A DNA stretch of 64,000 nt from CAZBSE01 sp964561115 (GTDB taxonomy: Bacteria; Actinomycetota; Humimicrobiia; Humimicrobiales; Humimicrobiaceae), in contig CAZLOE010000003.1 of assembly GCA_964561115.1 (NCBI GenBank), forward strand, positions 11,441-75,440. The letters run 5' to 3'. This document shows positions 1 to 9,338 of the stretch, in pieces. A program made the position numbers and the translations under genes. The notes under the pieces are model-generated. The model was not told the origin of the DNA and made no database searches. It saw only the letters and a program-made list of their open reading frames with translations. Positions within the stretch are counted from its first letter, which is position 1. Every line of letters starts with the position of its first letter.

Positions 1-48
1 GCAAAACTTGTAAACTCAATAAAAAAGCAGACGACCTAAGGTCATTAT

Positions 49-1086
49 TCAGATACTTATATCCACAATTTCCAATACCAGCCTTTTAACCAGATTATCA
101 TCCTGACCGGCATTACTCCTAAACCTTATATCATAATCATTTAAAAGCTTGAATACTTTAATTATTTCAGCTTTTGTATAATTACTGCTCCACTTGATAT
201 ATTTACTCACCAGCTTGCTGACAAAATATGGAGGGACTTTCATACTGCTCTTAATATAGTCCGTTACTGATGACCTGCCGCTTGCGGATTTAATATACAG
301 AAAGCATTTAAACATTCTATGGACCAGGGTTACCAGTCCTATCATGCTTTGCTTTTCATCCAGCAACGGTTTTAATGCTTCAAGGCTGCCTTTCTTGTCC
401 CGCCTGCCCAGGCAATCTACCAGGTCAAAAATTTTCATTGAGTAGACACGGCTTACTAAAAATCTGACAGCATCTTCATTAATTACTTTTTTAGTTTCTG
501 AACCTATATAATTATAAAGTTTTTCATACTCCTTCTTAAGCAAATTCAAATCCAGATTTACATTTTCTATTAAAAGTGATGCAGCTGAGTCGGTGAATGA
601 CACTCCATCGGATCTGGACCTTTCGCTAAGCCAGCCTTTAAGTTCGCTTCCACCTGGTGCTCTCAACTGCTTGACAGTACCGGTTTTTTTAACCAGATCC
701 ATCAGCTCGGGATTTAATTTCTGCTTTGCTGAAGTGAGAATAAAGACTATATCCGGACTTTGCTTATTATTTATTGAGATCAATTCCATAATTTTCTTCC
801 GTAGCGATATGGAGACTTTCTCAATATACTTTATTACCGCTATTTTTTTAGAAGAGAATAAAGAAGGAGTGCTTATATAATTGTTAAATCCTTCCTCGTC
901 GATCTCTTCTGCTCCGTTAAACACCTCAAAATCCGTATCAATATTGATCTTACCCTTAAGGAAATCTTCAATACTATTCAACCTGTCATCCAGCATTGAA
1001 TCACTGCTGCTTATATACAGATAGCATGGCTCCAGGCTCTCCAGCCTGATGGACTCTTTTTTTGATTTGTCATCCTTCATATTCAC
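49..1086 (-). CDS. holA: DNA polymerase III subunit delta
   Basis: The 345-residue length and layout fit the delta subunit of the clamp loader, which binds the beta sliding clamp and opens it for loading onto primed DNA. The N-terminal half has the delta-type AAA+ fold order without a functional Walker A motif, as expected because delta does not hydrolyse ATP. The C-terminal third is the helical collar region. It is the last gene of the comEA-comEC-holA string, starting 14 nt after the comEC stop. In Firmicutes and Actinobacteria holA usually follows comEC and precedes rpsT, which would lie just left of the window. Sequence divergence is high, as is normal for HolA; the position supports the call. 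Confidence 0.85.
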   Translation of the reverse strand: MNMKDDKSKKESIRLESLEPCYLYISSSDSMLDDRLNSIEDFLKGKINIDTDFEVFNGAEEIDEEGFNNYISTPSLFSSKKIAVIKYIEKVSISLRKKIMELISINNKQSPDIVFILTSAKQKLNPELMDLVKKTGTVKQLRAPGGSELKGWLSERSRSDGVSFTDSAASLLIENVNLDLNLLKKEYEKLYNYIGSETKKVINEDAVRFLVSRVYSMKIFDLVDCLGRRDKKGSLEALKPLLDEKQSMIGLVTLVHRMFKCFLYIKSASGRSSVTDYIKSSMKVPPYFVSKLVSKYIKWSSNYTKAEIIKVFKLLNDYDIRFRSNAGQDDNLVKRLVLEIVDISI

Positions 1087-1100
1087 TATATCAAGCTATA

Positions 1101-2771
1101 TCAATCCCGATTGCTTTTATTAATACAGGTTTTTCTAACAATTATAATGGCTGCAGATAATATAACCATAAATATTATATAATAAACCACCACATCTTTT
1201 ATACGGTAATCATTAAAATTTAAAATAAAAAAATCCTGTTCAGATAAAATTTTAACCATTATTAAAATATATCTAAAAAAAACTGTGGATGATTTAAGTA
1301 TAAAGCAGCCCGCAGGGGGCCATAATATACTGACAAATGAAGAATTTATCAGAATAAAAAGAAGAATGTAAAATACCGGCAGTATCAGAATATTGGCTGC
1401 CGGTGAGATCAAAGAGAATTTTTTAAAAAAGTAGGCTAATATAGGGAAAAGGACTGCCTGTATAGAAAAAGTCATAAGGCCGATTTTTATAATAAAATTC
1501 TTTTTGAGTTTTAATAATGAGAAAATACGGCCGGCTATTTTTCTTACCACCGGGTAAATAAAGATTAATGCTGCCATGGAGCCGTATGACATCCAGAATC
1601 CCAGATCATAGAGAAAGTAAGGATTAAAGAGTACCATTATAATATATGAAAGGTATAGTAAAAATCTGTAATTATATTCCCTGTTCCAATTTGAAGCAAG
1701 AAATATGAAAATAAATACGACTGAGGCTCTTAATGTGCTGGCTCTTCCACCTGTCAGAAAATTGTAAAATACTAATAATACAACTACTGCCCAGAATGCA
1801 ATAAAAGAAGGCTTCATCTTTCTGATAAGAATGTACACCATGGATATAAAAAAAGAAATATGCAGCCCGGAAATGGCAAATAAGTGATATAATCCGCACT
1901 CTTTAAAATTTTCCGAAAGATATTCCGGGATATTATTTCTGTTGCCGAGTATTAAAGCCTCAGCTATGCAAGCATTTTCAATTTTTAGACTTTTATAAAA
2001 TGTGTTTTTTATGCAACGGTAAAGTCTCCCTCGCAGATAAAACATTTTTGAAGCCAAGCTCCTGCATTCAATTCTCTCGGTATTTCCGCTCTTTACGTTA
2101 AAGTACAGACAGTCCTGACTTACAGTTTCAGATTTACCAGAATCTCCCTGTTTTAAATTTCCCATCAGCCTTAAATAATCATCCCTTCGAAGAGATTTAG
2201 CTCTTGCACTGTCCAGCCTTACACTTAGTGATTCATTTACAGAGTAAAAACTATTCAAATTTCCGCTTCGGTCATAAACATGTACGCTTCCTGCTTCCAG
2301 GAAAAAATTTAAACTACCGAAATAATAGTCAGGATGGTCTGAAATCCTTCCTTCTATAATTACGTCATTACAGCAAAAATTTCTGTCCCTGGATATGGAT
2401 AATAAAATTTTCTTACTTTGGCCGTATTGATATATACTGATAATTGAATTTCCGATGACCAGTAAAATAAAAAATGGGATCACCATCAGAACAGAAAACT
2501 TTAGAAAATTCCTTTCAGAATCAGGCTGAAATAGTTTTGCGGATAAGGGCGCGAAAGAAGAGCCTAAAGGAAACCTTATTGAAAGTCTCCTTATTAATAT
2601 AACCTCTAAAATCAGCATCAATAAGATAAATACAGCCTCTACGGTAAAAATATGGGGGTTGTAATAATGGTGTCTGCTTCCTATATAAATCCCTATAGTC
2701 AATCCAGCAGTCCAGAAAAGATAAAATTCCCTTAATAGAAATGACAGTATTTTCTGCTTTATACTATTCAA
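1101..2771 (-). CDS. comEC: ComEC/Rec2 family competence channel protein, lacking the metallo-beta-lactamase domain
   Basis: This polytopic membrane protein of 556 residues has an N-terminal DUF4131-like segment (about 20-220: two helices, then a soluble OB-like part). The Competence domain follows (about 265-520), with the family signature HLFAISGLHIS near residue 295 and several hydrophobic helices. ComEC forms the inner-membrane channel for single-stranded DNA uptake. Full-length family members of about 750 residues end in a metallo-beta-lactamase domain thought to degrade the non-transported strand. Here the protein stops after the last helix, with only 14 nt before holA, so that domain is absent. 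The start overlaps comEA by 4 nt (coupled translation). Confidence 0.88.
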   Translation of the reverse strand: MNSIKQKILSFLLREFYLFWTAGLTIGIYIGSRHHYYNPHIFTVEAVFILLMLILEVILIRRLSIRFPLGSSFAPLSAKLFQPDSERNFLKFSVLMVIPFFILLVIGNSIISIYQYGQSKKILLSISRDRNFCCNDVIIEGRISDHPDYYFGSLNFFLEAGSVHVYDRSGNLNSFYSVNESLSVRLDSARAKSLRRDDYLRLMGNLKQGDSGKSETVSQDCLYFNVKSGNTERIECRSLASKMFYLRGRLYRCIKNTFYKSLKIENACIAEALILGNRNNIPEYLSENFKECGLYHLFAISGLHISFFISMVYILIRKMKPSFIAFWAVVVLLVFYNFLTGGRASTLRASVVFIFIFLASNWNREYNYRFLLYLSYIIMVLFNPYFLYDLGFWMSYGSMAALIFIYPVVRKIAGRIFSLLKLKKNFIIKIGLMTFSIQAVLFPILAYFFKKFSLISPAANILILPVFYILLFILINSSFVSILWPPAGCFILKSSTVFFRYILIMVKILSEQDFFILNFNDYRIKDVVVYYIIFMVILSAAIIIVRKTCINKSNRD

Positions 2772-3556
2772 ATAGATATATACTGCTTGATTTTTTCATA
2801 CTTTTTTTCACCTATACCTGTAACGTTTTGTAATTCTTCTTTAGTCTTGAAAGGGCCATTTTTATTTCTGTAATCAATGATGCTTTTGGCAGTTACAGGT
2901 CCTACACCGGGCAGTGATTCCAGCTCTTCCAGGCCCGCACTATTTATATTTATGTTCCTGTTTTCTGAATAGCTGTTATTTTCTGGATGCTCACTGGTAA
3001 AAAACAAAAATCCTCCACTGCTTATTTCCTCCAGTGATGGAATATAAATCCTCTGCCCGTCAAATACTTCCTCTGCGAGATTTATAATCTCCAGGCAGGC
3101 ATATTCACTTTGACCGCCTGCAAGCTTTAACAGGTCTATTACCCTTGCCCCATTTTTTATTTCATATACTCCGGGATTTTTGACTTCACCGCAGATATAA
3201 GCTTTTATAACGCCGCCGGTCTGGGCCATCCCATCATAATTATATGTATCTTCCAAATCCACTATTACGCCTGAACCAACACTTTCTTCTTTTTCCGTTT
3301 TTATTTCATCATCTACTCCAATATCATTTCCTTTATCAACAATATTTAAATTACTTTCCAAATAATAACTCTTAAGAATATTTTCCTTTCTTTTTATCTC
3401 AATCTTTTGGTTTATAAAAATAAAAATGAAAGAAGTTATTATTAAGAAAATAAATCCCGGAATAATAAAATAGAAATGCCTGTTTCTCCTATATCTGATT
3501 TTGTCAATGAAGAATTTACCTCTGCTTATTTTTTCCTTTAAATCAAATAAATTCAT
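2768..3556 (-). CDS. comEA: ComEA family DNA-binding competence protein
   Basis: The product has 262 residues: a short cytoplasmic N-terminus, one membrane segment at about 28-49, and a linker. A SLBB domain (about 115-170) begins at the GVIKAYICGEVKNPGVY stretch. A C-terminal helix-hairpin-helix pair (about 200-262) contains NINSAGLEELESLPGVGP and TGIGEKKYEKI. ComEA is the membrane-anchored double-stranded DNA receptor that hands DNA to ComEC. It is first in the comEA-comEC-holA operon and overlaps comEC by 4 nt. A separate comF gene lies near 53 kb. No pilus genes are in the window, so competence is only suggested. Confidence 0.92.
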   Translation of the reverse strand: MNLFDLKEKISRGKFFIDKIRYRRNRHFYFIIPGFIFLIITSFIFIFINQKIEIKRKENILKSYYLESNLNIVDKGNDIGVDDEIKTEKEESVGSGVIVDLEDTYNYDGMAQTGGVIKAYICGEVKNPGVYEIKNGARVIDLLKLAGGQSEYACLEIINLAEEVFDGQRIYIPSLEEISSGGFLFFTSEHPENNSYSENRNININSAGLEELESLPGVGPVTAKSIIDYRNKNGPFKTKEELQNVTGIGEKKYEKIKQYISI

Positions 3557-3589
3557 CTGGCTTATTTTACATATTTATGCTATTGTACA

Positions 3590-3605
3590 TATGCATTATA
3601 GCATA
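3590..3605 (-). promoter_or_regulatory. Possible promoter/operator upstream of comEA
   Basis: On the minus strand a perfect TATAAT (3595-3600) lies about 40 nt upstream of the comEA start and sits inside the inverted repeat TATGC-ATTATA-GCATA. No good -35 box is seen at the right distance. The 281-bp divergent region between comEA and the plus-strand gene at 3838 is very AT-rich and holds no other recognisable gene. This may be a promoter with an overlapping operator, but AT-rich sequence makes chance matches common. Confidence 0.25.
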
Positions 3606-3837
3606 AGAACAATAATTTTAAAGCATAAAACTTGATTATTCTATTTCCTTTTTATCATTAAGGGTTAAAAAATCAGATATTTAAAAAATCATTCATCTAA
3701 TGTAAAAAAAAAATAAATTATAGTGTATATTATTAAATATTATGATACAATTATTAACTATTATAATAAAATAACTATGTAAAGAACTATAAATATTAAT
3801 AAGGCAAAAGTAATCTGGTCGTCAAAAAGGAGAAGAT

Positions 3838-4050
3838 TTGGAGTTTAAATATATTAAAGAGGCTGACATTTTAATTATAATACTTGCAAATGAAAAAATA
3901 GAATATGCTGAGCAGGCCGGGCCTATTAATATACATTTCTCCATTGATAAAAAGCCCGTACTTATTGAAATATTAAATGCAACCGATTTTTTATCAAAAG
4001 CTTTGGATTTCACAAAGAAGGCTGAAGATTATAAGCATTCTAAATTATAA
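3838..4050 (+). CDS. DUF2283 family small protein
   Basis: This 70-residue protein matches the DUF2283 pattern: an early acidic strand (FKYIKEADILIIIL), a middle segment EYAEQAGPINIHFSIDKKP, and the characteristic LIEILNATDFL strand. The function of the family is unknown; members are often found in accessory or toxin-antitoxin-like neighbourhoods. The start is the TTG at 3838, supported by an AAGGAG Shine-Dalgarno about 6 nt upstream; no ATG gives the full N-terminus. It is one of only three plus-strand genes in the window. It lies 30 nt before the PfpI-like gene, inserted between comEA and leuS, which suggests acquisition as a two-gene unit. Confidence 0.7.
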   Translation: MEFKYIKEADILIIILANEKIEYAEQAGPINIHFSIDKKPVLIEILNATDFLSKALDFTKKAEDYKHSKL

Positions 4051-4080
4051 AATAAGTCCTATTTTATTAAAGAATATATT

Positions 4081-4605
4081 ATGTCTAAGACAATATTGTT
4101 ATTAATAGAAAATGAATTTAGAGACGAAGAAGCAGTTTATCCCTATTATAGATTCAAAGAAGCTGGATATGATGTAAAAATCGTAGGGCCTGAGAAAGAT
4201 AAAGAATACAGGGGTAAATTCGGAGTGATCCTAAAATCGGATCTTGCCGCTTCTGAAGTCAAGCTTGAGAATGTAATCGCAGTAATAATCCCCGGAGGAT
4301 ATGCACCCGATAAAATGAGGATCAACAGCGATATGGTTGACATAGTAAAGAACGCTTCTCTTCAAGGCAAAGTTGTGGCAGCGATCTGCCACGGGGGATG
4401 GATGCTTGCGGAAGCCGATATAGTCAGGGGTAAGAAAGTCACCGGCTATAAGGCGATAGCCACAGACCTAAAAAATGCCGGAGGCAGTTACATAGACAGC
4501 GAAGTAGCCGTGGATGGCAATATTGTGACTTCAAGGACTCCCGATGATCTTCCTGCATTTTGCAGTTCAATCCTTAAGCTTATAGAGACTTCCTCTAAAG
4601 AATAA
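4081..4605 (+). CDS. DJ-1/PfpI family class I glutamine amidotransferase-like protein
   Basis: The 174-residue single-domain DJ-1/PfpI protein carries the nucleophile elbow AAICHGGW (Cys103, His104) and an N-terminal acidic pair (Glu16/Glu17) at the position of the conserved Glu that tunes the cysteine. It also has the VIIPGGYAPD strand-loop. Family members are called cysteine peptidases or are implicated in glyoxal or protein-deglycation stress responses; the exact activity cannot be read from sequence. It follows the DUF2283 gene by 30 nt on the plus strand and converges on leuS, the two stops being 17 nt apart. It is probably co-transcribed with its upstream neighbour. Confidence 0.9.
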   Translation: MSKTILLLIENEFRDEEAVYPYYRFKEAGYDVKIVGPEKDKEYRGKFGVILKSDLAASEVKLENVIAVIIPGGYAPDKMRINSDMVDIVKNASLQGKVVAAICHGGWMLAEADIVRGKKVTGYKAIATDLKNAGGSYIDSEVAVDGNIVTSRTPDDLPAFCSSILKLIETSSKE

Positions 4606-4622
4606 TATATATTCTATTTCCT

Positions 4623-7139
4623 CTAATTTTTAACTACAATATTAATAAGTTTATTTAGGATGACTATTTTTTTTACGATCTCTTTACCCTCAATGAACTT
4701 TTTTACCTTTCCGGAAGAAAGAGCCTGTTTTTCAATCTCTTCTGAAGAAGTATCCAGAGGCAGTTTCACCCTGTCCCTTAATTTTCCATTTACCTGAAAT
4801 ATTATGGTGACCAGTTCTTCTTTTGCGATCTCCTTATCATAATCCGGCCAGGGTACCTTATGGATACTTTCCTGGTTTCCGGCCCTAAACCACAATTCTT
4901 CGGTAATAAATGGGACAATGGGTGACAGCAGCATAAGCAATTTTCCGGTCAGCTCTCTCACAAGAGCACCGTTTTTGTTACTATCTTTGATATCTTCCTG
5001 GTACTTATACATCAGATTGACCAGTTCCATAACAGCACTTATAGCCGTATTGAAGTTAAATCTATTTAAAATATCATCAGTCACCTTCCTTATGGTCTGG
5101 TGCAATTTTCTGTACAACTCTTTTTCAATATCATTAAGCTTACCCTTTTTGAATTCTTCTTTAATATTTGCTTCAGTCCTGCCAGCCAGCTTTATATTTC
5201 TTATCACCAGCTTCCATAATCTCTTTAAAAACCTGTTCGCTCCCTCTACCGCACTGTCACTCCAGTCAACTGGACTGTCTGCCGGCCCCATAAAAAGTAT
5301 GTACAGCCTTAAAGTATCTGCGCTGTACCTGCTGTAAATCTCAGAAGGATTGACAATATTGCCTTTGGATTTTGACATTTTTTGGCCGTCCAGATTCACA
5401 ACACCATGAGGAAAATATTTAATAAAGGGTTCCTTAAATTTTATAAGCCCCGCGTCATATAACACCTTGGTAAAAAATCTTGAATATATTAGGTGCATAG
5501 TAGCATGCTCTATTCCCCCTATATACTGGTCCACAGGCATCCAGTAATCTACTTCTTTGCTGTCAAAAGCAGCCTGGTCATAATGCGGGCTGCAGTATCT
5601 TAAAAAATACCATGATGAACAGACAAAAGTATCCATAGTATCTGTTTCCCTCCTGGCCTTACCCCCGCACCTGGGACAGGTGGTATTTACAAATTCATCA
5701 CAATAAAAGAGAGGAGACAGCCCCCTGGGTTTGAAATCTATATCGTGGGGAAGAAGTACAGGCAGGTCCTTCTCCGGTATCGGTACCATGCCGCACCTGT
5801 CACAATATATAATAGGGATGGGGGAACCCCAGTACCTCTGCCTTGAGATAAGCCAATCCCTTAATTTATAATTCACACAAAAACTTCCCATATTATTCTT
5901 TTCAATATAGGAAGTGACTTCCTTTTTTCCCTTTTCCGATCTTATACCGCTGAATTTTCCAGAATTTATCATTATCCCTTCACCAATATATGCAGCACTT
6001 AGCTTCTTGTGATCTTTACCATCAGGGGATATTACTTCTTTTATTGGAATACCATACTTGGATGCAAATTCAAAATCCCTTTCATCATGTGCAGGAACTG
6101 CCATTATGGCACCGGTCCCATACTCCAGTAAAACATAGTTTGCGATCCATATGGGAATTCTCTGACCGTTTAAAGGATTTATAACATATCTCCCTGTAAA
6201 ACAGCCTATTTTTTCAACTTCAGCCGAACCACGTTCAATATCACTCTGCGCCGAGATTATACTTTTAGCTTTTTTAATATCTTTCTTGAATTTTTCATCC
6301 ATTATAATTTTATCTACCAGCGGGTGCTCCGGGGCAAGAATAAAAAAGGTGACTCCGAATAATGTATCGGGTCTGGTGGTAAACACCGGAATAGAAATGC
6401 CTTCACTTCCATCAAGCTTAAAGTCTACTACGGCACCTTCGCTTCTTCCGATCCAATTTTTTTGAATAGTGAGCACTCTTTCCGGCCATCCGTCCCTGAG
6501 CAGCTCCATATCATCAAGAAGTCTCTGAGCATAATCGGTTATTTTAAAAAACCACTGAGACAGTACCTTCTTTTCAACCGGGCTGTCACATCTCTCGCAC
6601 TTTCCCGAAATGACCTGCTCGTTTGCCAGAACAGTCTGGCATGAATTACACCAATTGACCGGTGCTTCTTTCTTTTCCGCAAGACCCATTTTGTAAAATA
6701 ACAGGAAGAACCATTGTGTCCACCTGTAGTAATCGGGCTCAGAGGTTATTATCTCACTTTCGAAATCGTAACTCATTCCCATGGCTTTTAGAGCTTTTCT
6801 CATCTTTGAAATATTTGCCATGGTACTCTCTTTAGGATGCAAACCGTCTCTTATTGCAGCATTTTCTGCGGGAAGCCCAAAAGCATCAAATCCAATGGGA
6901 TGCAAAACACTATACCCTTTCCTGGAATAAACTCTCGCTATGACATCCCCGATGGTATAATTTCTGGCATGGCCCATATGCGGTTCCCCCGAAGGATAGG
7001 GGAACATCTCAAGGGCGTAATATTTAAGATCACCTTTATGGTGCTTTAGTGAATATATTTTTTCTTTTTCCCACTTTTTGACCAGTCTTTCTTCTATTTC
7101 ATGAGGTCTGTAGACCTCATCTGCTGGTTTTTTTGTCAA
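4623..7139 (-). CDS. leuS: Leucyl-tRNA synthetase
   Basis: The 838-residue class Ia synthetase charges tRNA-Leu. It shows the HIGH-type motif as HMGH near residue 56 within PYPSGEPHMGHARNYTIGD. A zinc-ribbon-like insertion carries CxxC pairs (CNSCQ, CERC). The CP1 editing domain has TTRPDTLFG near 255, and the KMSKS motif sits near 586 (GQKMSKSKGN). The C-terminal end has the LeuS-specific domain. All parts needed for charging and editing are present. It follows rsfS after 33 nt, and no T-box leader is visible in that gap. A cognate tRNA-Leu(UAG) is at 37160-37246. Confidence 0.97.
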   Translation of the reverse strand: MTKKPADEVYRPHEIEERLVKKWEKEKIYSLKHHKGDLKYYALEMFPYPSGEPHMGHARNYTIGDVIARVYSRKGYSVLHPIGFDAFGLPAENAAIRDGLHPKESTMANISKMRKALKAMGMSYDFESEIITSEPDYYRWTQWFFLLFYKMGLAEKKEAPVNWCNSCQTVLANEQVISGKCERCDSPVEKKVLSQWFFKITDYAQRLLDDMELLRDGWPERVLTIQKNWIGRSEGAVVDFKLDGSEGISIPVFTTRPDTLFGVTFFILAPEHPLVDKIIMDEKFKKDIKKAKSIISAQSDIERGSAEVEKIGCFTGRYVINPLNGQRIPIWIANYVLLEYGTGAIMAVPAHDERDFEFASKYGIPIKEVISPDGKDHKKLSAAYIGEGIMINSGKFSGIRSEKGKKEVTSYIEKNNMGSFCVNYKLRDWLISRQRYWGSPIPIIYCDRCGMVPIPEKDLPVLLPHDIDFKPRGLSPLFYCDEFVNTTCPRCGGKARRETDTMDTFVCSSWYFLRYCSPHYDQAAFDSKEVDYWMPVDQYIGGIEHATMHLIYSRFFTKVLYDAGLIKFKEPFIKYFPHGVVNLDGQKMSKSKGNIVNPSEIYSRYSADTLRLYILFMGPADSPVDWSDSAVEGANRFLKRLWKLVIRNIKLAGRTEANIKEEFKKGKLNDIEKELYRKLHQTIRKVTDDILNRFNFNTAISAVMELVNLMYKYQEDIKDSNKNGALVRELTGKLLMLLSPIVPFITEELWFRAGNQESIHKVPWPDYDKEIAKEELVTIIFQVNGKLRDRVKLPLDTSSEEIEKQALSSGKVKKFIEGKEIVKKIVILNKLINIVVKN

Positions 7140-7172
7140 ATCCTGTTCCTTTCCGGATTATTTTAAATAAAC

Positions 7173-7559
7173 TCAATTCCATTTGATTTCTCTGGAATCT
7201 TTCCACAATCTTTCAAGCTTGTAATATTCCCTTAACTCATTGGTAAAAATATGAACAACAAAATCATCATAATCAGCAAGTATCCAGTTTCCCTCTGAAA
7301 GCCCGCACACATTAATAGGATAAAGTTTGTCTTTCTTCAGATTTATATATATATCTTCCTGTATTCTTCTGGTCAATCTGGTATTTCTTGCACTGATTAT
7401 TATGAAGTAATCGGTGATGATCAATCTGGACCTCATGTCCAGTATTTTTATATAATCCGCTTTCTTCTCATCAGCTATTCTGGCGACTTTCTTTACTATT
7501 GCTTTTATGTCTACCACTTTCGGCTTAGGGTTTCTGCCCTTTACTATTTTCTTTATCAC
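7173..7559 (-). CDS. rsfS: Ribosomal silencing factor RsfS
   Basis: The 128-residue RsfS/Iojap/YbeB protein binds L14 on the 50S subunit and blocks joining with 30S under starvation. Recognisable parts are the N-terminal IVKKVARIADEKKADYIKILDM helix-strand, the ITDYFIIISARNTRLTRRI segment and the GNWILADYDDFVVHIF core. It overlaps the end of the upstream LCP gene by 4 nt, so translation is coupled. The neighbourhood nadD-yqeK-LCP-rsfS is the usual one for this gene in Gram-positive lineages. Confidence 0.93.
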   Translation of the reverse strand: MIKKIVKGRNPKPKVVDIKAIVKKVARIADEKKADYIKILDMRSRLIITDYFIIISARNTRLTRRIQEDIYINLKKDKLYPINVCGLSEGNWILADYDDFVVHIFTNELREYYKLERLWKDSREIKWN

Positions 7560-9337
7560 TGACTTGTATAATCACTCCCCAAAATTATACTGATGTCCAC
7601 ATTGTCTACATTGTCATCGGAATATTTTATTATTCCTACACCCAGCCTTTCCTGTATCTGTTGAGCAAGCTCGTTAACTTTTTCTCTGGAATCAAATATT
7701 ATTATTTCTGTCTGGTTATAATCCCAGTTATCGGCATCTTTTGTCTCAGCGACTTCCAGGATTTCTTCTTCAGCATTAAAATAATCTTCAAGTATTTTCT
7801 GAGCTGTCGCCGCTAGTAGTGCTGTACCTTCCCCGTTTAAAATATTAATCTCTATAATCCCTTCCTCTTCCTGTGCATCTTCTGTTCCTGCTTCTTCGGC
7901 TTTATAATCAGCCCCCAGGATTATAACAATATCAGACTCTATAGCCTCATTTTCTGTTGTATTTATATTACCGACCCCCAGGATATTTTTTAAATCATCT
8001 GCTGCTTCTATTACATATGCCTTATCTGTGTATATTGTGATTTCAGTAATATCGTAATCAAATTTTTCAGTAGGTTCGTTTGCAATTTCAAGCACATTGT
8101 ACTTATTCTTGCCGCTTTCAAATAACTTCCTTTCTAAAAGGTCTTTCACTTGTTTAGCAAGGCCGGGTGTGCCCTCACCATTGAGTATGGTCAGATTGAC
8201 TGTTTCCTCAGCAGTGGCTGTGACCTCTTCGGATACAGATTCCTCCATAGCGAATATTTCTGCAAGTTCTGAAACATCAGGCAGATAAACTATCTCTTCT
8301 TCTGCCAGTTCTGTAGACGACACATCCAAGGGATAAACATTGTTCTTACTGGGTTCTATCTCAGAAAATGTTGAGAAGATCTTTAATTCTTCTTCCATAC
8401 TCAGATCAGTATCAATAAAATCACTGATAAGATTTAGATTGGCTGACAGCTCTTCTTCATTTTCACCCACTATCTTTTTTATCACTGCGTCTAAAATCAG
8501 CTTCTGTTTGGTAATATTTCCTATTGGAACATCCTCTTCTATACCGCTGAAAAATTTAAGGAAATTTAACGCCTCTGTCCCGTCAATCAGGTTCTCTCCT
8601 TTTTTCAGTTCAAAGGTTGAATTGTCGTCATAATTTTTAACTGTCATCTCCTCATCCAATTCCAGATTTATCCCGTTCAATTTATTGACTACATTATAAA
8701 TATCCATAAGAATATAATGATTTATCTCCATATCCATACCCAGATTTCTCTCCAGAGCAAGACTCAGCAAATCCATACCCCCTACTTCTACCGAATCACC
8801 CACCAGGCCTGCTCCTATACCCGGTATATCAAGCAAAGTCTTTACCGGGATGCAGAGAGATGTCAGTTTTTCTTCAATGCTGTAATATCTTGAAAATACT
8901 ATTGAACTTACCTCAGGTTCAAGTAGATCCTGATCCGCACAGGCAATGACTATATTTATGTCTTGGGTCAGTTCAAGAGAGCTCGGTATACTTATTCTTT
9001 CTTCATCCGGGATCTCTACTTCAGTAGAAATCATGCTTTTGATCCAGGGAACACCCCAGAAGACCACCGCCACAGCAATAACTACCAGGATCAACATTAT
9101 TCCTAATATCTTAAAAATAGCCCTTCTTTTCTTCTTCTTCTGTTTTATTCTTTTTATCCTGAAACCTTCGCTTTCCACATTTTCGCTAGCCTCCTCTTCA
9201 AATTTAAAATCTTCATCTTTGAAGAAGTCATCTCCAAAATTACTGGATTCTTTTCTTCTGCTGCGTATATTTTCTAAATCTTCATCATCAGAATCATCGC
9301 TTACAAATTTATCTTCATCATCATCATTAAAAGACAT
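7556..9337 (-). CDS. LCP (LytR-CpsA-Psr)-like membrane protein with two LytR_C domains, catalytic residues missing
   Basis: I take the ATG at 9337 as start because GGAGGT lies 7 nt upstream; an in-frame GTG 15 nt earlier would overlap that Shine-Dalgarno. The product has about 593 residues: an acidic cytoplasmic tail, a basic stretch, one membrane helix (about 73-95), and an extracytoplasmic LCP-like domain (about 125-290). Two successive LytR_C domains follow, each beginning with an ILNGEGT motif and ending with ILGADY or ILGSDY. LCP enzymes transfer glycopolymers to peptidoglycan. Here the SIPRDT motif reads CIPVKT, and the downstream arginine motifs (YxRxR, RxxRQ) are replaced (NFLKFFSG, ITKQK). 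Transferase activity is therefore doubtful. The position before rsfS is that of actinobacterial LCP genes. Confidence 0.8.
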   Translation of the reverse strand: MSFNDDDEDKFVSDDSDDEDLENIRSRRKESSNFGDDFFKDEDFKFEEEASENVESEGFRIKRIKQKKKKRRAIFKILGIMLILVVIAVAVVFWGVPWIKSMISTEVEIPDEERISIPSSLELTQDINIVIACADQDLLEPEVSSIVFSRYYSIEEKLTSLCIPVKTLLDIPGIGAGLVGDSVEVGGMDLLSLALERNLGMDMEINHYILMDIYNVVNKLNGINLELDEEMTVKNYDDNSTFELKKGENLIDGTEALNFLKFFSGIEEDVPIGNITKQKLILDAVIKKIVGENEEELSANLNLISDFIDTDLSMEEELKIFSTFSEIEPSKNNVYPLDVSSTELAEEEIVYLPDVSELAEIFAMEESVSEEVTATAEETVNLTILNGEGTPGLAKQVKDLLERKLFESGKNKYNVLEIANEPTEKFDYDITEITIYTDKAYVIEAADDLKNILGVGNINTTENEAIESDIVIILGADYKAEEAGTEDAQEEEGIIEINILNGEGTALLAATAQKILEDYFNAEEEILEVAETKDADNWDYNQTEIIIFDSREKVNELAQQIQERLGVGIIKYSDDNVDNVDISIILGSDYTSQ

Positions 9338-9338
9338 T

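Noticed and set aside
593..880. Numerous plus-strand frames opposite housekeeping genes, such as this one opposite holA
   Set aside because: Antisense shadows of recognised genes without family similarity or ribosome binding sites.
1086..1101. Frameshift removing the ComEC lactamase domain
   Set aside because: Only 14 nt separate the comEC stop from holA, so there is no hidden remainder.
7140..7172. T-box leader before leuS (and before valS)
   Set aside because: The gaps are 33 nt or an overlap; no room for a T-box.
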